DNA of 64,000 bases from Eretmocerus hayati (taxonomy: Eukaryota; Arthropoda; Insecta; Hymenoptera; Aphelinidae): the NCBI GenBank assembly GCA_029851415.1, contig CM056744.1, positions 105,309,338 through 105,373,337 of the forward strand, written 5' to 3'. Made by a program: the position numbers and the translations under genes. This document shows, in pieces, positions 46,441 to 57,249 of the stretch (the stretch's first letter is position 1; each line of letters opens with the position of its first letter). The notes beneath the pieces are model-generated. The model saw only the letters and a list, made by a program, of their open reading frames with translations, ran no database searches and was not told where the DNA came from.

Positions 46441-46819
46441 AATGATTTCTTTTGATTTTATTATCAAGATCTACCATCGACAGAATTTTTGAAGGAATAG
46501 AACTTTGAGCTCTGTCACGAAATGAATCCCTGTTTTAGGATATTTAATAAATGCTAAATCTATGTAATTTTCAAAGGAATTCTCCGATCTAATTGTACAA
46601 CTTCTGAGTAGTAGGACGTGGTTTAGCAAAATTGAAGAGCAAGTTGGAATCCTTACAGAAATTCTTTGAACTGTTATCTCCGTGTCACCACCCAAACACC
46701 CAAAAATTTATGTAAAAATGTGTTGAATTTTTTCGGGATGTCCAAATATAGATCCTGAAAAATGTGCTCTCCATAGAAATAGCACTTGAAAATTTCCCCG
46801 AGAAAAATTTGGATACGAA

Positions 46820-47645
46820 ATAGTATATTTCCACACTTAGCGTAAGTTAGAGTAATGAAAATATTTTTTCGATACTCGGGCGTGAAGTTTTTTTGCTTTA
46901 CTCGTGCTAATTTCGACCCACCAAACTTCCCACCCTCGAATCGAAAAATACTATTTCATTACTCTAACCTAAAAATGCCGCGTTTGAATAGGATTTTAGG
47001 GTTCTTGTAATGAAATAGTATATAATACGCAACAAGTGCGAAAAGGTCAATTTCCGCACAAGTTGCCAAACGAGTGCGAAAATTTAATATTCACGCACAT
47101 TTTGGAACTTCTGGGTGTGCGAAAAGTTTCGAAGTGTGCGTGAATGTTACTTCTCGCGCGAGTTGGTAACGTGTGCGGAAACATCTCGCACGTGTTGCGT
47201 TTACTATTTTTTGCAACTGTGCGCGAAGTTGTAATTAAATGCACCACTGCCCGAGCAAGATTATCTTGGAAACGAAGTTTTCAAGAAAGGCCAAATCCAG
47301 AGAGATGACGTGACATCATATTTTGGAACTGTGCGTGAATGAAAATTCATTAGAGCGAGAAGTTACATTCACGCACACTCCACCAGTGCATAAATGTAAA
47401 ACTGTGCGAGAAGTCATTCACGCATTACTTCTCGCACTGTAAATAATGAAGAGAAGTCTCATTTTTTACAACTTCGCGCACACAGTTGCAAGAAAGTATA
47501 TCCGCACTTCGCTTGCTTCGCTAGCCCATTTTGGGCACTGAAGGACATGTCTGTCTCGCTTCGCTCGACCGACAAATAACTGTCCTAGTGCCCAAAATGG
47601 GCTACCGCACTCGGTACGGAAATATACTATTTAGTCCCGAAACTG
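46820..47645. repeat. GTGCG(A/T/C)GAA motif cluster with terminal inverted block
   Basis: From 47030 to 47500 some twenty versions of GTGCG(N)GAA or its complement TTC(N)CGCAC occur in both orientations. A flanking inverted pair TAGCCCATTTTGGGCACT (47522) and AGTGCCCAAAATGGGCTA (47587) surrounds a CGCTTCGCTCG core, and GAAATAGTATAT/ATATACTATTT sequences mark both outer edges (46826, 47013, 47624). It looks like the structured end of a non-autonomous transposon. Confidence 0.55.
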
Positions 47646-47899
47646 TTCAAGATTCTTCTGAACTACTAATTTCAGATGTCCCGAAAACAACTATTCCCTG
47701 TTCTCGCTGGAAAGTGTGAGACTTGAAACCAGATTTTTGTGAAGACTTTGGAAGGTTTTTCATGAAATGATCATAGTTTTGATTCAAAATCACTGGTCCA
47801 AATCGATGCCCCTGCCATTCCATACATACAGGTTGTTCTAAGAATGAGGGGCCGCTTTTCGTTTAGAGAAGGTGAGGAATAACGATGAACCTCGAAAGA

Positions 47900-48760
47900 C
47901 ATGTTCCCTTATTGGAGTGAGACATGCGATGGTAACGTTGATTTGACCTTGAAGGTCATTCCTAAGATCATCTGGTGGTCAACTTGATCTTTTCAATAGG
48001 AAACTCCTACGTTCACCCTCGAATTCGGAAAAAAACATGAAAATTTATGGAACTCCAATCGGAAGTATCTTTCGATCCGATCTGACGGTGGCGGAAAAAA
48101 TGGAGGTCAGTACAACTGGATGGTAGCCACTTTAGCTCCAAAGGTGAGCATGGGAAAATGTTCAGGATGAATGCTGTTTATGACAGCAAGAGTGAACTAA
48201 TGACCTCGGTTTTGACCTTGGATGTTATTTTTGAGGTCATTCAGACCTCGCCAAGGTCACGTTGGATCGAAAAATGTCTCAAACTGGAGTTACATAATTT
48301 TCTACGTTCTATCAGCGACCGAGACCAAAGAAAGGAGTTCTCATCCAAGGAATTTGCTAGATAATTCGAATCACCCCGAAAATGACCTCAAAGGTCAGAT
48401 CCTTGGTCATTATCTCATTCGTGCTATGATTACAAACAGCCTTCATCTGAAACATTTTTCAATGTAGCGTTTTCCTTTGAAGCTGCGGTGGCTACCATCC
48501 ACCCGTACTGGACTCCATTTACCTCACCAAGGTCAAGTTGGATCAAGATTGTTCTGGACAAAAGTTTCATGATTCTCCACATTCTTACAGAGTCCAAGGT
48601 CACGCGTAGGTGTTTCCCTTTGAAAAATCGAGTTGACCTCCGAATAAAAAAATGGTAGAGGCAAAAACGCCTCTAAGAGCCTCCGTTAGAGGCGCTTTCG
48701 CCTCTAACAGATTTAGAGTGTAGGTCACCATCGGACGTCTCCCTCAAATCAAGGGAACGG
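47900..48760. repeat. Interspersed repeat rich in TGACCT/AGGTCA, copy 2
   Basis: Related to 43830-44620. Contains the palindrome TGACCTTGAAGGTCA near 47944 and about ten more hexamers. It ends with two small hairpins of AGAGGC...GCCTCT type (48658-48718). Confidence 0.55.
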
Positions 48761-48764
48761 GTAT

Positions 48765-49485
48765 TCTGAAAAATATTTTGGAAAAACTGCCCATTTCGGG
48801 CACCTCATATACATATTAAAGATGAGGTAGACAGAAAATGGGGGCATCCAAGTAACCTCAAAATGAGTTCAGGATCTTGCATCGAGTTCCCCCATGCATA
48901 CATCGTTATCACAAAATCCTTGTCATTCTTGTTCTCAATGGAGGAGCTCATTGTCAGTTCAACAAAAAATCATCTCACAAGTTTTCGAGTTTGGAAAGAA
49001 ATGGCTCTCTTTTCTCGTGCATGCGCAGCATGCAGATGTTTTTTGTGAAAATGTGAACATAAAATTCAACTTGAGATTCCAAAATAGCAATTTAGAAATA
49101 TTTCTAATGTGCAGAATATGGGCGCTACGTATGTGTATTAAAAATCTCTCAAGGATTGTCTGTGCGAGGAAAAATTAGAAAATCCTTTTCACGTACCCAC
49201 GTGCACACGCTTAGTGACGTGACATTCAAAGGTGGAGAAAGCTCCCGATTGGCTTCTTTCTTTGCTCTTGCATACATTAATTCAACGATCATCCGATACC
49301 CAACATAAGAATCAATCTAAGAAAGGCCCAGTGCAAATGGTAGAAAAAAGTAGAATTCTTGCAAAAACACTCTTGTGGAAATTCATTTGCAAGCAAGAAA
49401 CCGATACGTCCATTAGAACTTCTAGTGTAATGTATCGTCATACTAAGGCATGATGGAAAATTCAAAATACTCCCAAATTGGGATA
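48765..49485. other. Intronic stretch
   Basis: No recognised element or gene. Confidence 0.5.
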
Positions 49486-50349
49486 TTAAGGGCATGTGAA
49501 AGCTGATTTTTACCGACCGAGGGGATCTTAGCAGAGGTAAGACAGGTTGGGTCGAAGGTTCTATCTATAAGTTCGAATGTGTGTGTATGCGCTATACACC
49601 AAGGGAATAGAGAGAATGTCAACATACGACATTACCTCATATTTGGACATAACTCATGACCTATATATACCTCAATCTCTTTATACACTGATACTGTGAT
49701 GATTTTCTGTTGAATCAGCAAAGTTGTGGATGAATCATGCCATATGAAAACTTTTCACATTTTTTACACACTTCGTGTATTTTTTATGTGACTTTTCTGT
49801 GGGAATGCATGACTTGTGCTGTAAGAAACTTGTTCACATTTCTTATATACTTGGAAGTATATTTTTTATGTGACTTTTCTGTGGGGGTGCATGACTTGTG
49901 CTGTAAAAAACTTGTTCACATTTCTTATATACTTAATAAAAGTATATTTTTTATGTGACATTTCTTCTTATGCTCACATTTTTTATATACAATGAAGTAT
50001 ACTTTATATGTGGGCATTTTTTACTCAATCATATCATCACTGGATCTATAAAAAGTTGCAATCATATCACTGATAAGTTCAAGAAGTTCATTTAGATTGG
50101 GATCACAAATTTCATTACATTCGATGCTTGAAGTAATCTTTGAATTCTATACTGACTAAACTTACATGAAAGCACTCAAGATTTTGGTATATATATGGGA
50201 CATGACCAGCAAAGAACAGAAACAACCTAGAATCCCTATTATAGTAGAAGATGTACCGCATACCTTCATTTATAAGACTGACTGATGAGACGAGCCAAGT
50301 TGATATGTCGCAGGCTCTTGGTGAAATCAGCCTTTTCATGAAAATCCTA

Positions 50350-50464
50350 GGCTCTTCATGAAGAGCCGGCCAATCGTGTCAGCGCTCATCCCTTTCACTT
50401 CCTTACACCATCGGCCTAGCCTTTTCGTGAAAAGGCTGACTCGTCCATCCTTTTCGTGAAAAGG
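50350..50464. repeat. Palindromic iterons in the palindrome arm
   Basis: GGCTCTTCATGAAGAGCC (50350-50367, perfect), AGCCTTTTCGTGAAAAGGCT (50418-50437) and CCTTTTCGTGAAAAGG (50449-50464), with a related CCTTTTCATGAAAA at 50331. All share the form CTTTTC(A/G)TGAAAAG and are mirrored near 51630-51760. They look like protein-binding sites. Confidence 0.65.
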
Positions 50465-50778
50465 CCAAGTCGGGTTAGGCTCTTGGTGTACAGCTGGGCG
50501 GAACCGCTATTGCCGTCGAGCAAAGTCAACGTCGCGGTCCAAGCTGTCGTATCAACTTACCTTTTGGAATTATATGCAGTTGATGATAAGTCGGTATTGG
50601 TGATATGTTTACAATTATATTCAATAATTGAGAAATCGATGATATATTCGATTGAACATTGATTTTCATATTGATATCCTCTATCTATGATGAATACTTT
50701 GATATGAATTAATTAACTGTCGAATAAATAATATTCTTCGACTGTACATGAATAAATTTTTGTCTCACATGCCCTTAC

Positions 50779-51308
50779 GAGGAAATAATTACCGGTTATA
50801 CCACCCGGTCCCACACCCGCGGCGACATCCCTGTTGGTTTCCTCGCAGGATTTGGACCCAGCAAAATCCCCGTGGAACACTCATGGGGACTCACCGCCTT
50901 AATTTGCACATTGAACGATGACGATTGAACTTGGGCAATTTTTGTTTAGGAAACAAAATTATTCATGAAAATTGAAAAAATCAGGAACAAATAGAAGAGC
51001 AGGTGCGGCGTTGTTGTGGTCACGACTGAATCAACCATAAAGTATATAATGCAGCCTCAATCTGTGACCTCAACAACGCCGCGCCTGCTCTTCTATTTGT
51101 TCCTGATTTTTTCAATTTTCATGAATAATTTTGTTTCCTAAACAAAAATTGCCCAAGTTCAATCGTCATCGTTCAATGTGCAAATTATGGCGGTGAGTCC
51201 CCATGAGTGTTCCACGGGGATTTTGCTGGGTCCAAATCCTGCGAGGAAACCAACAGGGATGTCGCCGCGGGTGTGGGACCGGGTGGTATAACCGGTAATT
51301 ATTTCCTC
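50779..51308. mobile_element. 530-bp palindromic insert at TTAA centre
   Basis: The inner part of the palindrome starts GAGGAAATAATTACCGG and ends with its complement, between TTAC (50775-50778) and TTAA (51309-51312). It may be a separate palindromic MITE inserted at a central TTAA of an older palindrome. Confidence 0.5.
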
Positions 51309-51814
51309 TTAAGGGCATGTGAGACAAAAATTTATTCATGTACAGTCGAAGAATATTATTTATTCGACAGTTAATTAATTCATATCAAAGTATTCATCAT
51401 AGATAGAGGATATCAATATGAAAATCAATGTTCAATCGAATATATCATCGATTTCTCAATTATTGAATATAATTGTAAACATATCACCAATACCGACTTA
51501 TCATCAACTGCATATAATTCCAAAAGGTAAGTTGATACGACAGCTTGGACCGCGACGTTGACTTTGCTCGACGGCAATAGCGGTTCCGCCCAGCTGTACA
51601 CCAAGAGCCTAACCCGACTTGGCCTTTTCACGAAAAGGATGGACGAGTCAGCCTTTTCACGAAAAGGCTAGGCCGATGGTGTAAGGAAGTGAAAGGGATG
51701 AGCGCTGACACGATTGGCCGGCTCTTCATGAAGAGCCTAGGATTTTCATGAAAAGGCTGATTTCACCAAGAGCCTGCGACAGATACATCACTAATCTTCA
51801 ACTTGGTGAAAAAG

Positions 51815-52203
51815 TGCATATGTTACGTACCAAATCCGAAATCGTACACTTCGCGAACGGTACAGCCCATTCTGTACCATTCGCGAATGGTACACCACCA
51901 TTTGTACCGAGCCCGATATTCCGGGTTTGGTACAGCAGAGTCTTGTACCATTCGCGAACTGTACAGCCGCCTTGTACTGAGCTCGATTTCGAATCGCGCC
52001 ATATGGCTCGGATCGTGTTCAAAAATGACAATTGTCTATAAATGATGATTAGCGTTTAAAATGATATGTATTGACGAGTTCAGTCAAGAACAGGTAACGA
52101 TCAAGCTTGCACAATGTATCCCGATAATACTATTCGTGATGAGTTCAACTCAAAATTAGGCGAACATCCGATAATTGTAAGTTCATAAAAAGTGAGACAG
52201 AAT
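51815..52203. repeat. Outer inverted arm, left, with TTCGCGAA iterons
   Basis: Inverted partner of 54103-54499 with few differences. It carries three palindromic sites: GTACACTTCGCGAACGGTAC (51844-51863), GTACCATTCGCGAATGGTAC (51874-51893, perfect) and GTACCATTCGCGAACTGTAC (51945-51964). Frames reading through them are not considered genes. Confidence 0.78.
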
Positions 52204-52290
52204 GACGAAACCTTGTGAAGCTAATTAGTGAAAGTGAGAAGAAATCATTCAAGACCTCTCTGGAATACAGAAGATTGAAACAGTTTGACA

Positions 52291-53735
52291 TATGAGTAGT
52301 TCCACGCGAAAGCGACCCACGAAAAAGGGTCATGTCTCCGATCCTTTTGTTAACATTCTTATTCGATTCTATGTTACAAAATATGAACTTTTCACTACCT
52401 ATGGGGTCCCAAAAAAATTTTTTGGCCCCATGGCGAGAATTTTCAAAAATGAAGTAAAATACATTTTCTTAAAATTCTAGCAACTTTTTTGCACTAAAAT
52501 GCTAATAAGTCGAGTTTGCTCCCAGATAAAGATATGCGGTTTGCGGCATTCGAAAGGTCTTTTAAAAACCTATCATAATCGCTATTGAAAAGTTGTTTTT
52601 GAGTTTATGGGCGGCCTGTACGAGCAAAAGTGTGAAAATCACTAAACAGTGAATTTCTCAGTTGCCTATTTTTTTTAATTTTTGAAAATCACATATTTGA
52701 TGTAAAATTTTGTGTTCTTTCAGAAAAAAGTGGTCCCAATTTCCTTTTACGACATCTAAGGCCTGTTTCTTTAAATTTTCGCAAACCTATTTTTTAGGCA
52801 GTTTGGAATTATCTGTTTACTGCGCATGCGCAGGAATTTGGACTGTTAAAACCAATTTCATTGGGAAGCCAAGAAAATTTCCTTCAAAATGACCACTTGG
52901 CAAAGTCAATTTCATCAATCGGGCTCGGAGTTACAGCCTACGAAAGATGAAGCTTCAGCTCGAGTGTGTCAATAGGCAAACGATACATCGGGCCAGAGAT
53001 CGTGCCCGGATTTTCCTACCATTGTCGCGGTGTCTCCGATCCACCTCTTGTTGGTTATTGAGATTCGGTGGTCTTTCGAACGTTGTGGCTCCGAGCCAAA
53101 TTGATGAAATGGATTTCGTCGAGTGGTCATTTTGAAGGAAATTTTCTTGGCTTCCCAATGAAAATCGTTTCAACGATCCAAATTCCTGCGCATGCGCAGT
53201 AAACAGACTATTCCAATTGGTTAAACTGCCTAAAAAATAGGTTTGCGAAAATTTAAAGAAACAGGCCTTAAACGTCGGAAAAGGAAATCGGGGCCACTTA
53301 TTCTGGAAGAACACAAAATTTTACGTCAAACGTGTAATTTTCAAAAATTAAAAAAAATAAGCAGCTGAGAAATTCACTGTTTAGTGATTTTTACACTTTT
53401 GCTTGTACAGGCTGCCCATAACCTTAAAATCAACTTCTCAATAGCGATTTTGATAGGTTTTTAAAAAACCTTTTGAATGCCGCAAACCGCATATCTTTAT
53501 CTGGGAGCAAACTCGACTTATTAGCATTTTAGTGCAAAAAAGTTGCTAGAATTTTAAGAAAATGTATTTTACTTCATTTTCGAAAATTCTCGCCATGGGG
53601 CCAAAAAATTTTTTTGGGACCCCATAGGTAGTGAAAAGTTCATATTTTGTAACATAGAATCGAATAAGAATGTTAACAAAAGGATCTGAGACATGACCCT
53701 TTTTCGTGGGTCGCTTTCGCGTGGAACTACTCATA
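52291..53735. mobile_element. Foldback element FB2 (about 1.44 kb)
   Basis: Inverted arms 52291-52945 and 53078-53735, very similar, with a loop of about 130 bp. Ends are TATGAGTAGTTCCACGCGAA and its complement, allowing a TA target. Each arm carries GTCCCAAAAAAATTTTTTGG, an inner GCGCATGCGCA and a CAAAGTCAATTTCATCAAT block, shared with FB1 and FB3. No transposase. Confidence 0.8.
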
Positions 53736-54102
53736 TACAGTGACTGTTGGCGATATTCCTCGTCTAATCTTTCCTATGAAAATAGCAGAAGAAATCCTCA
53801 AAGTCAGTAAAAATCGTACTGAATCGCAACAAACACCCTGACCTTGTAATGTTAATATTCAGATAATGAGACTGATTTTGAGAATTTCTTCGTACAGTGG
53901 GACGACGAAGTGAGATATTACGTAGAAAAATCCGAAATCTACGGTATACTGATGAAGTTGATATTAGATGAAGATAGATTCATGATGAAACTAGGCATGG
54001 CGGTGTTCACAAGATGTATTATGTCATCAAAACAAGATACGCGAACATAATCCATGCAGTGATTCTAATGTTCATGAGAGTGAGTTTCACGTGTGTAAGA
54101 AT

Positions 54103-54499
54103 ATTCTGTTTCACTTTTTGTGAACTTACAACTATCGGATGTTCCAAGAACATCTAATTTTGTGTTGAACTCATCACGAATAGTATTATCGGGATCCAAT
54201 GTGCAAGCTCGATCGTTACCTGTTCTTGATTGAACTCGTCAATACATATCATTTCAAACGCTAATCATCATTTATAGACAATTCTCATTTGTAAACACGA
54301 TCCGAGCCATATGGCGCAATTCAAAATCGAGCTCAGTACAAGGCGGCTGTACAGTTCGCGAATGGTACAAGACTCTGCTGTACCAAACCCGGAATATCGG
54401 GCTCGGTACAAATGGTGGTGTACCATTCGCGAATGGTACAGAATGGGCTGTACCGTTCGCGAAGTGTACGATTTCGGGTTTGGTACGTAACACATACAT
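54103..54499. repeat. Outer inverted arm, right
   Basis: Inverted copy of 51815-52203, including the three TTCGCGAA palindromes (about 54350-54480). Together the arms bracket FB2 and about 370 bp of unique sequence (53736-54102). Confidence 0.78.
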
Positions 54500-55049
54500 A
54501 CTCTCTGATCATCACGTTTCAAGAATGATTCTATGACTTTAGGTCTCACACTCTTCATGATATTCATTCTGTTTGCCGCCAACTGAGGATATGTAAACGC
54601 TCCTCAGGATATGTAAAAATTGTGGACACTTCCATTGATACCCAATCGTCTTCCAACTTTTGATGAGGTGGAAATCATAACAAAGTTAATAACCAAGATA
54701 ATCATAGCTATTGATAGTCAAGGAAACAAATTCATACCTCAAAATTCCAAACTGTCCAAAAATTGGTACAGACACAAAATTCATTGTGAGAATTATCCAC
54801 TACAAAATATCGGTATCAGCCTTTCAACTCGTCAACTGCTGCTTCAAGCAAAATGACAACATTCGAATCTCACAAGAAACTGATGCAAGCCCTATCTATC
54901 GACTGTTATTTGTACAGATAGTCTTGAGATGAGATCACTGTGAGTTGCTGACATGATCAACGCTCTTTTTACTCCTTCCTGCGAGAACATGTTCAAAACT
55001 TACAATTAGTCTCAGACTAGAGTGACAACAGTTTGTCTGAAGTGAGTGT
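54500..55049. other. Spacer inside composite element
   Basis: No repeats or genes recognised between the outer arm and FB3. Confidence 0.5.
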
Positions 55050-56782
55050 GAGATTCTTTTTTAACCTTTTTCATTCGATTCTATGGCCCAAAATAGGAAC
55101 TTCGGACCACCTATGGGGCCCAAAAAAAATTTTTCTCTCCATTGCACGCACATCCGTCAACAGACCGAAAATTTATCGTGTAAAAATCGATGCTCTTTTA
55201 TTCACGAAAATGAAAATATTTCGAGTTTTTGAATAGCTATCGATTTGCGGGTTGCGGCATCTGAAAGAGCATCAAAAAACCCATCGAAAACGTTGTCGAA
55301 AGTTCCTCCGCTGTGATTTGGGGGCCTCCTGAAGGCAAAAGAGTGTTTTTCACTAAAATGTTGATTTCTCAAAAAGCATTTTTTTTATTTCGTTAAAATC
55401 ATATATTTGACGTAAAATTTTGCGTTCTTTCGAAAAAAATGGGATTTCAGAGAAGTTTGGGATGATCCAAGTGACTTATGAGCCATTTTTTGAAAATTCG
55501 ATTTTTTCGGTTTCAGAAAAAGGCGATTTTCTGTGCATGCGCACAAACGTAGACTTTCGGGACTACTTTCAATAGAAAGCTGACAAAATTTCCTACAACA
55601 TAACTACCCGCAAAGTTGAAATTCATGCACTGAAACGCGATCTGCAAGGATCAATACTGTCGAATCAAAATCACATGAAAATTCAGCCCATTAACGCCTT
55701 CGTGGCGCCTGCTGAGATGACACATTCACGAGATCTTCTCGGGACTCAATTTTGAGTACGGAATTGACCTAAAAGAAATTCGGACCACATGGTTTCAACG
55801 TAAAATTGTATGAACTTTTAAAATATGCGATGAAAAACCCCGTTTGAGGTGAACCCGAGGTGCTACATCCAATTTTTCGCAATTTTGAATGTGAAATATC
55901 GTATTTTCTGGAAAAAAATTGAATGTAGCACCTCGGGTTTGCCTCAAACGGGGTTTTTCATCGCATATTTTGAGAGTTCATACAATTTTACGTAGAAACC
56001 ATGTGGTCCGAATTTTTTTCAGGTCAATTTCGTACTCAAAATTGAGTCCCGAGAAGATCTCCTGAATGTGTCATCTCAGCAGGCGCCACAAAGGCGTTAA
56101 TGGGCTGAATTTTCATGTGATTTTGATTCGACATGATTAATCCTTGCAGATCGCGTTTCAGTGCATGAATTTCAACTTTGCGGGTAGTCATTTTATAGGA
56201 AATTTTGTCAGCTTTCCATTGAAAGTGGTCCCGAAAGTCTACGTTTGTGCGCATGCGCAGAAAATCGCCTTTTTCTGAAACCGAAAAAATCGAATTTTCA
56301 AAAAATGGCTCATAAGTTACTTGGATCATCCCAAACTTCTCTGAAACCCATTTTTTTCGGAATAACGCAAAATTTTACGTCGAATATATGATTTTAAAAA
56401 AATAAAAAAGATGGCTTTTTGAGAAATCAACATTTTAGTGAAAAACACTCTTTTGCCTCCAGGAGGCCCCCAAATCACAGAAAAGGAATTTCCGACAACG
56501 TTTTCGATAGGTTTTTTGATGCCCTTTCAGATGCCGCAACCCGCAAATCGACAGCTATTAAAAAACTCGAAATATTCCCATTTTCGTGAATAAAAGAGCA
56601 TCGATTTTTACACGAGAAATTTTCGGTCTGTTGACGGATGTGCGTGCAATGGAGAGGAAAAATTTTTTTTGGATAGGTGGTCCGAAGTTCCTATTTTGGG
56701 CCATAGAATCGAATGAAAAAGGTTAAAAAAGAATCTGAGAGATGACCCCTTTTCGTAGGTCGCTTCGGCGTGGAATTCATCA
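55050..56782. mobile_element. Foldback element FB3 (about 1.73 kb)
   Basis: Arms 55050-55878 and 55911-56740 are inverted and nearly identical around a loop of about 32 bp. The right arm continues to 56782 with GGTCGCTTCGGCGTGGAATT and an end CATCA next to TA, matching the FB2 terminus; the left arm lacks this last 42 bp. The TTCGATTCTATGGCCCAAAA block, a GTGCATGCGCAC site and the CAAAGTTGAAATTCATGCA block are shared with FB1 and FB2. No transposase. Confidence 0.8.
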
Positions 56783-56930
56783 TATAAGATACCAACAGCT
56801 TCGAACAGCTGGACTTGACCTAACCCAACCTCGGCTCGACTCAGCCAAGACCACAGCTCCGTGAGCCTCCCAAACATTTCATAAATCTGATCGATTTTCT
56901 AAGCTTGCAAAGGTCGATTTCGGGAAAAAT

Positions 56931-57154
56931 GAGTCCAAGTATGGAAGCTTTGGGATCAGATCTATCATCCAAAAAAAGAATCGACTTGATTGGTTGGATG
57001 CTGCCTTCAAACTTTGGTTTCGAAGTCAGGCGTGTGAGTATTTTTCAGGAAATGGTCAACTTCGAAACCAAAGTGTAAAGGCAATACTCAACCAATCAAC
57101 TCGATTCTTCTTTTGAATGATAGATCTGATCCCAAAGCTTCCATACTTGGAATC
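56931..57154. repeat. 224-bp imperfect inverted repeat
   Basis: AAGTATGGAAGCTTTGGGAT...GATCTATCAT at the left and its complement at the right (57119-57154), with inner arms around AACTTTGGTTTCGAAG. A small foldback at the right edge of the composite element. Confidence 0.7.
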
Positions 57155-57249
57155 ACTTTTTTGAGATTTACCATAAATCTCGGGAGAAAAATCAAATTGC
57201 TAATGGTTTAGGGTGTCGGTAAGAGTTTGCTTTCACATGCCCTTAAGAC

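Larger units (their letters stand above)
50287..51806. repeat. 1.5-kb near-perfect palindrome
   Basis: Arms of about 730 bp are almost identical and inverted around a short loop (about 51038-51075). The same 68-codon frame lies in each arm (50456-50662 plus; 51631-51425 minus), residue for residue identical. At 50765-50774 and 51313-51322 the arms contain TCACATGCCC and GGGCATGTGA next to TTAC/TTAA, that is the same end motif as the 7.75-kb unit. Confidence 0.88.
49490..57242. mobile_element. 7.75-kb composite TTAA-flanked element with nested palindromes
   Basis: The left end GGGCATGTGAAAGC and the complement of the right end are identical over 14 bases, and both continue after a 6-base variable gap with TTACCGAC. 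The flanks are TTAA on both sides (49486-49489, 57243-57246). Inside lie a 1.5-kb palindrome (50287-51806), an outer-arm pair (51815-52203 with 54103-54499) enclosing foldback FB2, foldback FB3 and a small inverted repeat (56931-57154). No transposase was recognised. It could be one large non-autonomous element enlarged by insertions, or several related ones side by side. All of it lies in the 20.5-kb TMTC2 intron. Confidence 0.6.

Noticed and set aside
50456..51631. Identical 68-residue frames in both arms of the 1.5-kb palindrome as a gene pair
   Set aside because: Identity is explained by the palindrome itself; there is no domain, and the frame includes the iteron-adjacent sequence.
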